From assembly GCA_022776785.1 (NCBI GenBank), contig JALFHA010000356.1, positions 1-17,596 on the forward strand: DNA of 17,596 nt, in the 5' to 3' direction. The notes beneath the pieces were generated by a model. That model had not been told where the DNA came from. It searched no databases and saw only the letters and a program-made list of their open reading frames with translations. This DNA is from Clostridiales bacterium (GTDB lineage Bacteria; Bacillota; Clostridia; Christensenellales; Aristaeellaceae). Shown here one piece after another: positions 1-6,568 of this stretch. The first letter of the stretch is position 1. Each line of letters starts with the position of its first letter. The position numbers were made by a program, and so were the translations under genes.

Positions 1-834
1 ACCGGCGTCCTCAGCAGGGGGCTCCTGAGCGTCTTCCCCGCTCGCCTGCTGCGCCGCGGCCTCGCGCTCGGCGCGCTGGCGCTCCCGTTCCTCACGCCGC
101 CTCTGGCGCTGCTCGGCCAGCTCTGCCTCGCGCGCGAGGGCTTCCTCCTCCTGGGCGGAGCGGATGGCCTCGCGCTCCTCCCGACGCTCACGGGCATTGA
201 CGCGCATGTCATCCAGCCATTCGGAGGCCGCCATGCCGATGTGACCGAAGGACACGCCCGTCATCACCATCAGCACGATCGCCAGCGCGCATATAAGCAC
301 CACCGCCGCGCCCCACACGTCAAACGCCGTATACAGCGGCCACGCCAGCAGCGCGCCGATCAGCCCGCCGCCCTTGCAGTCAAGCGAGGCGCTGGTGTAC
401 GAGCGCGACAGGAAGCTGCCATAGCCCAGCGCCCTGCCGTCGGCGAGCATCGCATCCGTGAGCGTCGTGATCTGGAAGATCTGAAGCAGCGTCTCCACGA
501 GGACGAACACGAGCGCGCCGCACACCATCGGCCGCACGCTGACGCGCTTGTCCGCGAAGAAGATGAGTGCCACGCCCAGCGCGCAGACCACGATGGGCAG
601 CAGCAGGCACAGCGTGCCGCCCAGACCGCGCACCATGCGCATACAGGCGTTGAGGAAGCCGCCGCCCGACGGGATGAACTGGCACGCCAACGCCAGCAGC
701 CCGACGCACAGCACCGCAATGCCGATCACGCCGCGCGCATCCGTGCCGCTCTTGCGCTTTGGCGTGTAGCTGCGCTTGCCGCTGATCTTCCTCTTTTTCT
801 TGCTGCCGCTCTTGGCGGGCGCCTTTTTCGCCAT
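1..834 (-). CDS. ftsK: DNA translocase FtsK/SpoIIIE, N-terminal membrane part (partial, runs off the left edge)
   Basis: Open from ATG at 834 to base 1 with no stop (278 codons visible), so the C-terminal motor is outside the window. The protein starts with a Lys/Arg-rich cytoplasmic tail (residues 2-34), followed by four or five hydrophobic segments near residues 35-53, 72-93, 103-121 and 156-194. From residue 212 it becomes a highly charged Glu/Arg/Ala linker. This order (basic tail, membrane block, charged linker) is that of FtsK/SpoIIIE translocases, which pump chromosomal DNA through the division or sporulation septum. GGTGGAG lies 5 bases before the ATG. Its neighbours to the right are spoVFA/spoVFB and a secreted protein; in Bacillus spoIIIE also lies downstream of the spoVF genes. 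The identification rests on architecture and context because no Walker motifs are visible; another polytopic protein with a charged linker is the alternative. Confidence 0.77.
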   Translation of the reverse strand, partial: MAKKAPAKSGSKKKRKISGKRSYTPKRKSGTDARGVIGIAVLCVGLLALACQFIPSGGGFLNACMRMVRGLGGTLCLLLPIVVCALGVALIFFADKRVSVRPMVCGALVFVLVETLLQIFQITTLTDAMLADGRALGYGSFLSRSYTSASLDCKGGGLIGALLAWPLYTAFDVWGAAVVLICALAIVLMVMTGVSFGHIGMAASEWLDDMRVNARERREEREAIRSAQEEEALAREAELAEQRQRRREERERQRAEREAAAQQASGEDAQEPPAEDAG

Positions 835-852
835 CCGTCTCCACCTCGCACA

Positions 853-910
853 GGGCGCGGCAGTCCGCCGCGCCCGCCCCTTTATTGCCTGTCTGCCCGT
901 CGCCGGGCAG
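853..910 (-). other. Two GC-rich stem-loops in the ftsK leader
   Basis: Two perfect hairpins lie between the ftsK promoter and its start codon. One has 7-bp arms at 893-899 and 904-910, and on the transcript it has a GCGA (GNRA-type) tetraloop. The other has 9-bp arms GGGCGCGGC at 853-861 and its complement at 867-875, with a 5-base loop. Neither is followed by a T-run on the minus strand, so they are not canonical terminators. The second ends about 10 bases before the Shine-Dalgarno sequence, where folding could affect translation or leader stability. That role is inference. Confidence 0.55.
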
Positions 911-954
911 AGCCTCTCCATAAGAAAATCCGCCCGCGCAAAGGCAGGCAGATT

Positions 955-983
955 ATTCTATCACAAATGCCGAAATCAGTAAA
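955..983 (-). promoter_or_regulatory. Sigma-A-type promoter for ftsK
   Basis: On the minus strand, TTTACT (978-983) is followed by a 17-base spacer and TAGAAT (955-960), matching the -35 in 4 of 6 positions and the -10 in 5 of 6. It overlaps the stop codon of the secreted-protein gene and would give a leader of about 115 bases containing two hairpins. It stands out as AT-rich in GC-rich surroundings. Confidence 0.6.
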
Positions 984-2178
984 GCCCCTCGGCGTCGCCC
1001 TCGCGCAGGATGAGGCACGAGAGCACGCCCTGTTCGTCAAAGTGTACCTGAAGCAGCCGCCCGCCGATAGAGAAGAACAGGCTCTCCCCCGGCGCGAGCA
1101 GCATGTCGCTGGCCTTCTCCTCGTCATACGTCTTGGAGGCGAGGGGCTCGCCCAGCAGGGCGACGGCTTCATCGCGGGTCGTGCTGCCCGACGTCAGCCC
1201 GAAAAAGCTGATGCGCGAGGCGCGGATGGCCGACACAGGCGTTTCCTCATCCTCCGTCTCTGCGTACTTGGGAATCTCCACCGACCAGCCGCGCCTGCCC
1301 AGCGGATAGACCAGCGCGTTGGTCGTGTAATCCGGGTCGGCCAGGCCGCCCTCGTCCTCAAAGGCGGAAAGCAGCTCGCCCAGCCCATGGGACAGCGCGC
1401 CTCCGAAGCCGCCCGCCTCAAGCGCCGCCGCCATCGCCTGCGCATCCGCCTGCTGCGGACGGGAGAGCGCATATACCGCGCTGTCCTCGCCGATGTATTG
1501 CGCCAGCTCATACCAGTAGAAGGTCACGCGGCCCGCCTCGCCGCTGAAATAACGGTAGCGCTCCTGCGGCCAGTAGACCGTCAGCCCCTCCCCGTCAAAG
1601 GAGAAGCTGTCCGTCGGCATGGGCAGCAGATCGGCGTATTCCATGTAGTCGCTCATCGTGTCCAGCACGTCGCGCTCGATGATCGCCTCCATCGCCGCGC
1701 GCGCGCCGTCCGGGTCGGCAAACAGCGCGTCAAAGCCGATCTCCTCGCCCGTCGTCAGGTCAAGCGCCATCGTCAGCACGCTGTAGCCGTCCAGACCGTC
1801 CGCCTGCGTGCCGGCCCACGTCAGCGCGACGGAGGCCGTCTGCCCGTCCTGCCAGACCTTCGCCGTCTGGGCGATGTCCGCCCCGGCGCGGCGGCTCGCG
1901 CGCTCGGCCTCCTGCGTCATCAGCCGCTGCGCAAGGCGCACATTCACCTCGTCGGCGAGCGCCTGCGCAGCGGCCAGCGCTTCCCCGCCTGCCTCCGCCT
2001 GCGCATCAGGCTCCGCCAGCGGAGCCTCCAGCGTGCACGCGCCGCTGACCGTCTGCGTCACAGCGATGCTCAGCGCCGCCGCAGGTTCCTGCGCCTCCTG
2101 CTGCTCCGCCAGCGCGCACAGGGGCAGCGCCAGCGCCAGCAGAAGCGCCATCCATCCTCTTTTCATCGTCTCTTTCAT
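976..2178 (-). CDS. Secreted DUF3298-like (RsiV-type extracellular domain) protein, 400 aa
   Basis: The N-terminus is a signal peptide (residues 1-24, basic then leucine/alanine-rich, likely cut after LCALA), so the protein is exported; there is no lipobox Cys. Residues of roughly 70-250 resemble the DUF3298/DUF4163 extracellular fold found in RsiV and related proteins. The clues are a segment on 'dynamic' variables ending LTTGEEIGFDALFADPDG, a helix, then a strand pattern ending in YWPQERYRYFSGEAGRVTFYW. The last 75 residues form a separate region starting near GSTTRDEAVALLGEPLAS, which looks like a small two-strand repeat domain of the kind seen in BamE/SmpA-like or DUF4309 proteins. The start at 2178 is set by AGGTG five bases upstream; an in-frame ATG at 2166 is a weaker option. 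It has its own promoter and is not translationally coupled to spoVFB. Function is unknown; the domain assignment is from memory of the pattern. Confidence 0.8.
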   Translation of the reverse strand: MKETMKRGWMALLLALALPLCALAEQQEAQEPAAALSIAVTQTVSGACTLEAPLAEPDAQAEAGGEALAAAQALADEVNVRLAQRLMTQEAERASRRAGADIAQTAKVWQDGQTASVALTWAGTQADGLDGYSVLTMALDLTTGEEIGFDALFADPDGARAAMEAIIERDVLDTMSDYMEYADLLPMPTDSFSFDGEGLTVYWPQERYRYFSGEAGRVTFYWYELAQYIGEDSAVYALSRPQQADAQAMAAALEAGGFGGALSHGLGELLSAFEDEGGLADPDYTTNALVYPLGRRGWSVEIPKYAETEDEETPVSAIRASRISFFGLTSGSTTRDEAVALLGEPLASKTYDEEKASDMLLAPGESLFFSIGGRLLQVHFDEQGVLSCLILREGDAEGLY

Positions 2179-2190
2179 CGTATCACCTCA

Positions 2191-2255
2191 GGTTCATTCG
2201 GTATAGCTCCAGCATAAGGGAAACATCCGCCCGATGTCAAGTAGACGAATGAACC
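2191..2255 (-). promoter_or_regulatory. Sigma-A-type promoter enclosed by a 10-bp inverted repeat
   Basis: On the minus strand, TTGACA (2235-2240, perfect -35) is followed by an 18-base spacer and TATGCT (2211-2216, -10) and would drive the secreted-protein gene starting at 2178. Exactly complementary arms GGTTCATTCG (2191-2200) and CGAATGAACC (2246-2255) flank it, one upstream of the -35 and one at about +10. Because the upstream arm would not be transcribed from this promoter, the pair is more likely a DNA operator than an RNA hairpin. Confidence 0.65.
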
Positions 2256-2277
2256 CGGCCTTTTCATCCCCTGCCGC

Positions 2278-2856
2278 TCAGAAAATCATCGGCTCGAGCT
2301 GCCGCCCGGCGAGCGCCGCCTCCACCGCAGGCAGGATCTTTCCAAAATCCGCCACGCAGCTCGTCGGCTTGGCGCGCCAGTCGTCCTGCTCAAAGGGCAC
2401 GAAAAACGTCCCCTTGCGGTTCATCAGCAGCCCGATGCCCGCCGCCGAGCCGGAGAGCGCGTCGTTCGTCGATACGGCGATGAGCACCGGGCCGCCGTTG
2501 CGCCTGTGGCTCTTGACGGCCAGCGTCGGCGCGGTGTCGTAGATGCCGCAGGCCAGCTTGCCCAGCGTGTTGCCGGTGCAGGGCGCCAGCAGCAGCAGGT
2601 CGAGCAGCTTCTTCGGGCCGATGGGCTCCGCCTGCGCGATGGTGTGGATGACGCTGCGCCCGCAGATCTCCTCCGCCTGATGCACCCAGTCCGACGCGCG
2701 GCCGAAGCGCGTGTCCGTCGAAAACGCGTTTTCCGACATGATCGGCACGAGCTGATAGCCCTTCTGCGCCAGCAGGCGCATCTGCTCAAACACCCGCGCA
2801 AACGTGCAGAACGAGCCCGTCACCGCAAAGCCGATGCGCGCGCCTGTCTCAGCCAT
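2278..2856 (-). CDS. spoVFB: Dipicolinate synthase subunit B
   Basis: A 192-aa flavoprotein-like subunit that, with SpoVFA, oxidises dihydrodipicolinate (from the lysine pathway) to dipicolinic acid, the calcium-chelating compound of the spore core; it acts in the mother cell. Visible family features are the N-terminal IGFAVTGSFCTF strand-loop (residues 8-19), the PIMSENAFSTDTRFG segment (about 38-52), the LLLAPCTGNTLGKLA phosphate-binding-type loop (about 88-102) and the STNDALSGSAAGIGLLMN region. Length is normal for the family. The start at 2856 was chosen because GGGAGG precedes it and homologues begin just before this motif; the frame stays open to 3105 but that part is antisense-like shadow within spoVFA. 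It overlaps the end of spoVFA by 8 bases, indicating coupled translation. Confidence 0.96.
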   Translation of the reverse strand: MAETGARIGFAVTGSFCTFARVFEQMRLLAQKGYQLVPIMSENAFSTDTRFGRASDWVHQAEEICGRSVIHTIAQAEPIGPKKLLDLLLLAPCTGNTLGKLACGIYDTAPTLAVKSHRRNGGPVLIAVSTNDALSGSAAGIGLLMNRKGTFFVPFEQDDWRAKPTSCVADFGKILPAVEAALAGRQLEPMIF

Positions 2857-3670
2857 CCGCGCTTCCTCCCTTCCCGTCGTCCATGGCGCGCACCAGCGCG
2901 TCAAAGAGCGCCGCACCCGCATCCGCCGGCGCATAGCGCCCCGGCAGGCCGCTCTCCACGGCAATCTGCACGCCGATGTGTCTGGCCCACTCGACGTCCA
3001 CGCCGTAGGGCGGGCTAGCCAGCTCGATGACCCACGCGCCGCAGGGCAGCGCAGAGAGCGCCGCCTCGCCCAGCACGCGCGCCGGAACGGTGCCAAAGAC
3101 CACATCCGCCTGCGCGCAGGCCGAGGCCGCCGCCGTCAGCGGTACGGGATGCGCGCCCATATCGTGCGCCAGACGCATCTGCGCCTCGCTGCGCGCGCAG
3201 ACGATGACGAACGCCTCCATCGCGCACAGCCGCGCCGTCAGCGCCTGCGCGATGCGGCCAACGCCCGTCACCACGCACGTCCTGCCCAGCAGCGCATGGC
3301 CCGTCCTTCGCGCCGCCGCGGCGATAGCGCCCTCCGCCGTCAGCTTCGCGTTGGTGAGCACAAATGCCTCGTCGCGCCCCGGGTCGAAAACCCGCTCCGC
3401 GCCCGGCACATCCCCCTGTTCCACGCCGCTGCCGGCGAGCAGTACGCGGCAGGGCGGCAGCAGGGCAAGTGTCTGTTCCCGCGTCAGTCCGCCGCCAACC
3501 AGCCGTCCATTTTCAAAGCTGCGCGGCCACGGCAGCATCACCGCGTCCGCACGCAGCTCCGTCCCTGCGTCGTCCTCATCGCAGATATGGCGCGCCTCCC
3601 AGCCCGCCGCGCGCGCCGCCTCCAGCGCCCCGCGCATCCTCTCGTCTCCGCCAAAGCAAAGAAGCCGCAT
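2849..3670 (-). CDS. spoVFA: Dipicolinate synthase subunit A
   Basis: A 273-aa NAD(P)-binding subunit of dipicolinate synthase, forming the spore-specific DPA-producing enzyme with SpoVFB. The N-terminal half (residues 1-125) is the variable SpoVFA domain ending in an AFVLTNAKLTAEGAI helix. A Rossmann nucleotide site follows, with TGVGRIAQAL at 135-144, an acidic/basic strand end at VCARS (157-161), the FGTVPARVL loop (192-200) and the WVIELASPPYGVD segment (213-225). The closing ESGLPGRYAPADAGAALFD stretch (239-257) is typical of the family. GGGAGGGG lies just before the ATG at 3670. The ArsR gene ends 97 bases upstream, so transcription is probably separate and sporulation-specific. A loose sigma-E/K-like CATATTCA sits at 3710-3717 on the minus strand, but I do not rely on it. 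In Bacillus the genes are followed by asd, dapG and dapA, which are absent here. Confidence 0.95.
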   Translation of the reverse strand: MRLLCFGGDERMRGALEAARAAGWEARHICDEDDAGTELRADAVMLPWPRSFENGRLVGGGLTREQTLALLPPCRVLLAGSGVEQGDVPGAERVFDPGRDEAFVLTNAKLTAEGAIAAAARRTGHALLGRTCVVTGVGRIAQALTARLCAMEAFVIVCARSEAQMRLAHDMGAHPVPLTAAASACAQADVVFGTVPARVLGEAALSALPCGAWVIELASPPYGVDVEWARHIGVQIAVESGLPGRYAPADAGAALFDALVRAMDDGKGGSADG

Positions 3671-3767
3671 CGTTCATCCCCTCCCGGCGAGAGTATGCGC
3701 GATGCGGCCTGAATATGAAAGCAATCGTTTCCCTGATGCAGGCGGCAGAAAAGGCTCGGCCGCTCCT

Positions 3768-4133
3768 TTATTCTTCTATGTGCTCCTGTCCCTGCGCGAT
3801 GATCGTGCGCACATGCTCATCCGCCAGCGAGTAGAAGATGGACTTGCCCTCGCGGCGGCTCTTGATCAGCCTGCTCTGCTTGAGAATTCTGAGCTGGTGG
3901 GAGATAGCGGATTGCGTCATACCCAGCGCCTGCGCCAGATCGCACACGCAGACCTCCGCCTCAAAGAGCACAAACAGGATGCGGATGCGGGTGGAATCCC
4001 CAAAGACCTTGAACAGCTCCGCCAGATCGTAGAGCTCCGTCTCCTCCGGCATCGTCTCCCTCACGCGCCGAAGCAGCTCCTCGTGTACCTCCGTCGCCTC
4101 GCAGCAGAGCTGCTCGCGCTCCATGTCGGCCAT
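3768..4133 (-). CDS. ArsR/SmtB-family metal-sensing repressor
   Basis: A 121-aa winged-helix repressor that leaves its operator when Zn, Cd or Pb binds. Two metal sites can be read in the sequence. The alpha3N-type thiolate site consists of E60-V-C62-V-C64-D65, with an N-terminal Cys pair at 10-11. The alpha5-type site D105-x-H107-x10-H118-x2-E121 matches the SmtB/CzrA zinc pattern exactly. The DNA-reading helix lies around TQSAISHQLRIL (73-84), followed by the wing SRREGKSIFYSL (92-103). The first ATG at 4133 has GGGAGG six bases upstream; an in-frame ATG at 4124 is less well placed. It is the last gene after the metal-binding protein and efflux ATPase, 135 bases downstream of the latter, and its probable operator is at 6447-6466, giving negative autoregulation. 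It resembles CadC, ZiaR and SmtB; the metal specificity is inferred. Confidence 0.94.
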   Translation of the reverse strand: MADMEREQLCCEATEVHEELLRRVRETMPEETELYDLAELFKVFGDSTRIRILFVLFEAEVCVCDLAQALGMTQSAISHQLRILKQSRLIKSRREGKSIFYSLADEHVRTIIAQGQEHIEE

Positions 4134-4179
4134 GCGCCGCGCCTCCCTTCCTCTATGTCCAGTGTATCCGGCTTTACTC

Positions 4180-4232
4180 TGTAAGTCCCTCTGCTATGCT
4201 CCGGACTCGGTCGCAAAACAGCGGGACTTACA
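4180..4232. repeat. Inverted repeat between the efflux ATPase and arsR
   Basis: Perfectly complementary 10-base arms TGTAAGTCCC (4180-4189) and GGGACTTACA (4223-4232) extend inward by three further pairs (CTG/CAG) after one mismatch, with a spacer of about 25 bases. It occupies the intergenic gap inside the metal-efflux operon. The half-sites do not resemble the ATTTGAAC operator of this operon, and no T-run follows on either side. It could be a processing or stabilising hairpin, a REP-like element or an operator for another regulator; the sequence does not decide. Confidence 0.6.
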
Positions 4233-4250
4233 TCGCTTGGTCGGAAATGC

Positions 4251-4269
4251 AACCGGCATCATGCCGGTT
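4251..4269 (-). other. Stem-loop abutting the stop codon of the efflux ATPase gene
   Basis: AACCGGCAT and ATGCCGGTT form a near-perfect palindrome that begins within the ATPase stop codon. A realistic fold is 7 base pairs with a 5-base loop. On the minus strand the following bases (GCATTTCC) contain only a short T-run, so it is at best a partial terminator or a 3'-end stabiliser that could lower arsR expression relative to the ATPase. Confidence 0.45.
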
Positions 4270-6134
4270 TACAGCTTCTTCACCATCAGCGCGCGGATGG
4301 CGTTGAGCACCGCGATCACCATCACGCCCACGTCCGCGAAGATCGCCGCCCACATGTTCGCAAGGCCCAGCGCGCCCAGCAGCAGGCAGACGAGCTTCAC
4401 GCCGATGGCGAACACGATGTTCTCATACACGATGCGCATACACTTGCGCGCGATGCGGATGGCCTTGACGAGCTTGAGCGGGTCGTCGTCCATGAGCACC
4501 ACGTCCGCCGCCTCGATGGCCGCATCCGAGCCGAGCGCGCCCATCGCCACGCCGATGTCCGCGCGGGAGAGCACGGGCGCATCATTGATGCCGTCGCCGA
4601 CGAATACGAGCTTCTCTCCCGGCTTCTTCTGGACGAGCAGCGCCTCCACCTGCGCCACCTTGTCGTCCGGCAGCAGCTCGGCGCGCACCTCGTCCACGCC
4701 CACCTGTGCGGCCACATGCTCAGCGGCGCTCCTCGCGTCGCCCGTGAGCATGACGGTTTTTGTCACGCCGTTTTTGCGGAGCTGCTCCACGGCCTCGCGC
4801 GAGGTGGGCTTCACCACGTCGGAGATCAGGATGTGCCCGGCATACGCGCCGTCGATCGCCACATGCACAATCGTGCCCGGCTGGCTGCACGGGATGAAGC
4901 TCACGCCCAGCTCGCGCATCAGCTTGTCGTTGCCCACGGCGATGTGCACGCCGTCCACGGTCGCCGTTACGCCGCCGCCGGAAACCTCGCGCACGTCGCT
5001 GACACGGCTGGCGTCGATTTCCCTGCCGTGCGCGGCGCGCAGGCTGCGGCTGATCGGGTGACTGGAATAGCTCTCGGCCAGCGCGGCGTATTCGAGCACC
5101 TTCTCCTGCTCGAGCTCATTGTGATGGACGCCCACGACCTCGAACGAGCCGCAGGTCAGCGTGCCCGTCTTGTCAAAGACCACGGTTTTCGCCTGCGCAA
5201 GCGCCTCCAGATAGTTGGAGCCCTTGACCAGCACGCCCGCGCTGCTCGCCCCGCCGATGCCCGCGAAGAAGCTCAGCGGAATGCTGATGACCAGCGCGCA
5301 CGGACAGCTGATGACCAGGAAGGTCAGCGCGCGGTAGACCCATTCGCCCCACATGGGCGCGCGGCCCATGAGCAGCATCGCGAGCGGCGGCAGCACAGCC
5401 AGCGCCAGCGCGCCGAAGCACACGGCAGGGGTGTACACGCGCGCAAAGCGGGAGATGAAGTTCTCCGACCGGGATTTCTTCGAGCTGGAGTTTTCCACAA
5501 GGTCGAGGATCTTGGAGACGGTCGATTCCCCGAACGCGCGGCTCGTGCGGATTCTCAGCACACCGGACATGTCGATGCAGCCGCTGATGACCTCGCCGCC
5601 CGCCGATACCTCGCGCGGCAGGCTCTCGCCCGTCAGCGCGCTGGTGTTCAGCGACGCGGAGCCCTCGACCACCACGCCGTCGATGGGCACCTTCTCGCCC
5701 GGCTGCACGACGATGATGCTCCCGACCTCCACCTCGTCCGGGTCAACACGCGTGAGCGCGCCGTCCTGCTCGATGTTGGCATAGTCCGGACGGATGTCCA
5801 TCAGCGCACTGATGCTGCGGCGGCTCCTGCCCACGGCATAGCTCTGGAACAGCTCGCCGATCTGGTAAAACAGCATGACCGCCGTGCCCTCCTGATAGTC
5901 TCCCAGCGCAATCGCGCCCACCGTGGCGACCGCCATCAGGAAGTTCTCGTCAAACACCTGCCGGTTGAGGATGCCCTTGCCCGCCTTGAGCAGGATATCC
6001 CAGCCGATGACGGCATAGGGAATCATGTACAGCGCAGCTCCGAGCGCGCCCTGCGCGGGAACCCAGCGCAGCACGAGCAGCAGCACAACGGCCGCGATGA
6101 TGCGCGCGAGCATCTTTTTTTGCTTCTTGCTCAC
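4269..6134 (-). CDS. cadA: Zn/Cd/Pb-exporting P1B-type ATPase
   Basis: A 621-aa membrane pump that expels divalent soft metals using ATP. Landmarks in order are actuator TGES (168-171), the transmembrane metal site CPC (277-279), the phosphorylated aspartate in DKTGT (321-325), the His-Pro pair of the nucleotide domain (359-360) and the hinge GDGINDAP (513-520). K580 in the penultimate helix and D601 (ADVGV) in the last helix are the signature of the P1B-2 Zn/Cd/Pb group, as opposed to the copper group. It lacks an N-terminal heavy-metal domain, which is instead a separate small protein encoded just upstream. The start is GTG at 6134, because an in-frame TGA lies two codons upstream and GGGAGAGAGGG is suitably placed. 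The operon order is metal-binding protein, pump, repressor. Confidence 0.97.
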   Translation of the reverse strand: MSKKQKKMLARIIAAVVLLLVLRWVPAQGALGAALYMIPYAVIGWDILLKAGKGILNRQVFDENFLMAVATVGAIALGDYQEGTAVMLFYQIGELFQSYAVGRSRRSISALMDIRPDYANIEQDGALTRVDPDEVEVGSIIVVQPGEKVPIDGVVVEGSASLNTSALTGESLPREVSAGGEVISGCIDMSGVLRIRTSRAFGESTVSKILDLVENSSSKKSRSENFISRFARVYTPAVCFGALALAVLPPLAMLLMGRAPMWGEWVYRALTFLVISCPCALVISIPLSFFAGIGGASSAGVLVKGSNYLEALAQAKTVVFDKTGTLTCGSFEVVGVHHNELEQEKVLEYAALAESYSSHPISRSLRAAHGREIDASRVSDVREVSGGGVTATVDGVHIAVGNDKLMRELGVSFIPCSQPGTIVHVAIDGAYAGHILISDVVKPTSREAVEQLRKNGVTKTVMLTGDARSAAEHVAAQVGVDEVRAELLPDDKVAQVEALLVQKKPGEKLVFVGDGINDAPVLSRADIGVAMGALGSDAAIEAADVVLMDDDPLKLVKAIRIARKCMRIVYENIVFAIGVKLVCLLLGALGLANMWAAIFADVGVMVIAVLNAIRALMVKKL

Positions 6135-6164
6135 AGTTCAGCCCTCTCTCCCTTTCGCTTTGCC

Positions 6165-6180
6165 CCGCGCCCGTGCGCGG
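6165..6180 (-). other. Stem-loop between the metal-binding protein and pump genes
   Basis: CCGCGC (6165-6170) and GCGCGG (6175-6180) form a 6-bp GC stem with a 4-base loop in the short gap between the two genes. No T-run follows, so it is not a terminator; it may adjust the relative expression of the two genes. Confidence 0.35.
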
Positions 6181-6190
6181 TACACGACGC

Positions 6191-6409
6191 TTACAGCTCG
6201 ATGTCGCAGTCGCTCTCCACACGGCGGCAGTTTTTGAGCACCTGCTTCATCACCTCGCCGGGCTGCGCGCCTTCCTCAAATTCCACGATCATCTTCAGCA
6301 TCATGAAATTGACGACCGCGTCCTTCACGCCGGGGGTCTTTTTCGCGGCCTCCTCCATCTTGCTCGCGCAGTTTGCGCAGTCCACGTCGATCTTATAGGT
6401 CTTCTTCAT
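6191..6409 (-). CDS. Small heavy-metal-associated (HMA) domain protein with DCxxC site
   Basis: A 72-aa protein consisting of a single HMA fold. After the first strand KTYKIDV comes D10-C11-A-N-C14, the metal-binding loop, then helix ASKMEEAAKKTPGV and strand KDAVVNFMMLKMIVEF. The acidic residue before CxxC is seen in the Zn/Cd/Pb pump ZntA rather than in copper chaperones, which fits the downstream pump. It probably supplies metal to, or replaces the missing N-terminal domain of, that ATPase. A further Cys at 68 lies near the C-terminus. The start at 6409 has AAAGGGG about 8 bases upstream; the frame is open to an ATG at 6448, but that start falls inside the operator and has no ribosome binding site. 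It is the first gene of the efflux operon. Confidence 0.93.
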   Translation of the reverse strand: MKKTYKIDVDCANCASKMEEAAKKTPGVKDAVVNFMMLKMIVEFEEGAQPGEVMKQVLKNCRRVESDCDIEL

Positions 6410-6446
6410 GCTGAGCGCCCCTTTCGTCGGATTCTGACTGATTATC

Positions 6447-6466
6447 ATTTGAACAATCGTTCAAAT
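6447..6466. promoter_or_regulatory. ArsR/SmtB-type operator of the metal-efflux operon
   Basis: A perfect dyad ATTTGAAC-N4-GTTCAAAT centred just downstream of the transcription start. The form matches operators of the ArsR/SmtB family (TGAAC/GTTCA half-sites). A further half-site TTGAA (6473-6477) is paired at 8-base distance with the TTCAA at 6460-6464, and touches the -10 element. Binding by the repressor encoded at 3768-4133 would block transcription, and metal would release it. Confidence 0.85.
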
Positions 6467-6476
6467 GTTTAATTGA

Positions 6477-6504
6477 ATTATAGCACGTTTTCACCGCCTG
6501 TCAA
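6477..6504 (-). promoter_or_regulatory. Consensus sigma-A promoter of the metal-efflux operon
   Basis: On the minus strand a perfect TTGACA (6499-6504) and a perfect TATAAT (6477-6482) are separated by 16 bases. The predicted start is near 6470, directly in front of the dyad operator. A full-consensus promoter makes sense if it is held off by a repressor. Its -35 lies only 10 bases from the T-run of the preceding terminator. Confidence 0.9.
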
Positions 6505-6514
6505 GGGATTCTGC

Positions 6515-6552
6515 AAAAAAAAACGCGCGGAAGGCCTGTTTCCTCCCACGCG
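6515..6552 (-). terminator. Rho-independent terminator of the DUF5685-J-domain operon
   Basis: On the minus strand an 11-bp stem, CGCGTGGGAGG paired with CCTTCCGCGCG (two G-T pairs), has a 7-base loop and is followed by nine T. It lies 17 bases after the stop of the J-domain gene and insulates the metal operon promoter behind it. Confidence 0.92.
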
Positions 6553-6568
6553 ATGCTGATTATGATTT

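Noticed and set aside
241..2217. A 658-codon open frame on the plus strand
   Set aside because: It is antisense to the translocase N-terminus and the secreted protein, is rich in Arg/His/Gln/Ala as expected for the complement of GC-rich genes, has no domain signature, and the opposite strand has real motifs and ribosome binding sites.
2857..3105. Longer N-terminus for spoVFB starting at 3105
   Set aside because: The added 83 residues are Arg/Trp/Ser-rich shadow sequence inside spoVFA; a ribosome binding site and the family N-terminus are found at 2856.
3710..3717. CATATTCA on the minus strand as a sigma-E or sigma-K -10 box for spoVFA
   Set aside because: It is at a suitable distance from the start, and the genes are expected to be sporulation-controlled, but I could not find a matching -35 and short matches arise by chance.
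3750..3770. Possible terminator after arsR
   Set aside because: AAAGG/CCTTT arms with two internal mismatches and a short T-run on the minus strand give only a weak structure.
4716..6398. A 560-codon open frame on the plus strand
   Set aside because: It is antisense to the efflux ATPase, whose catalytic motifs prove the coding strand; composition is the typical His/Arg/Ala shadow.
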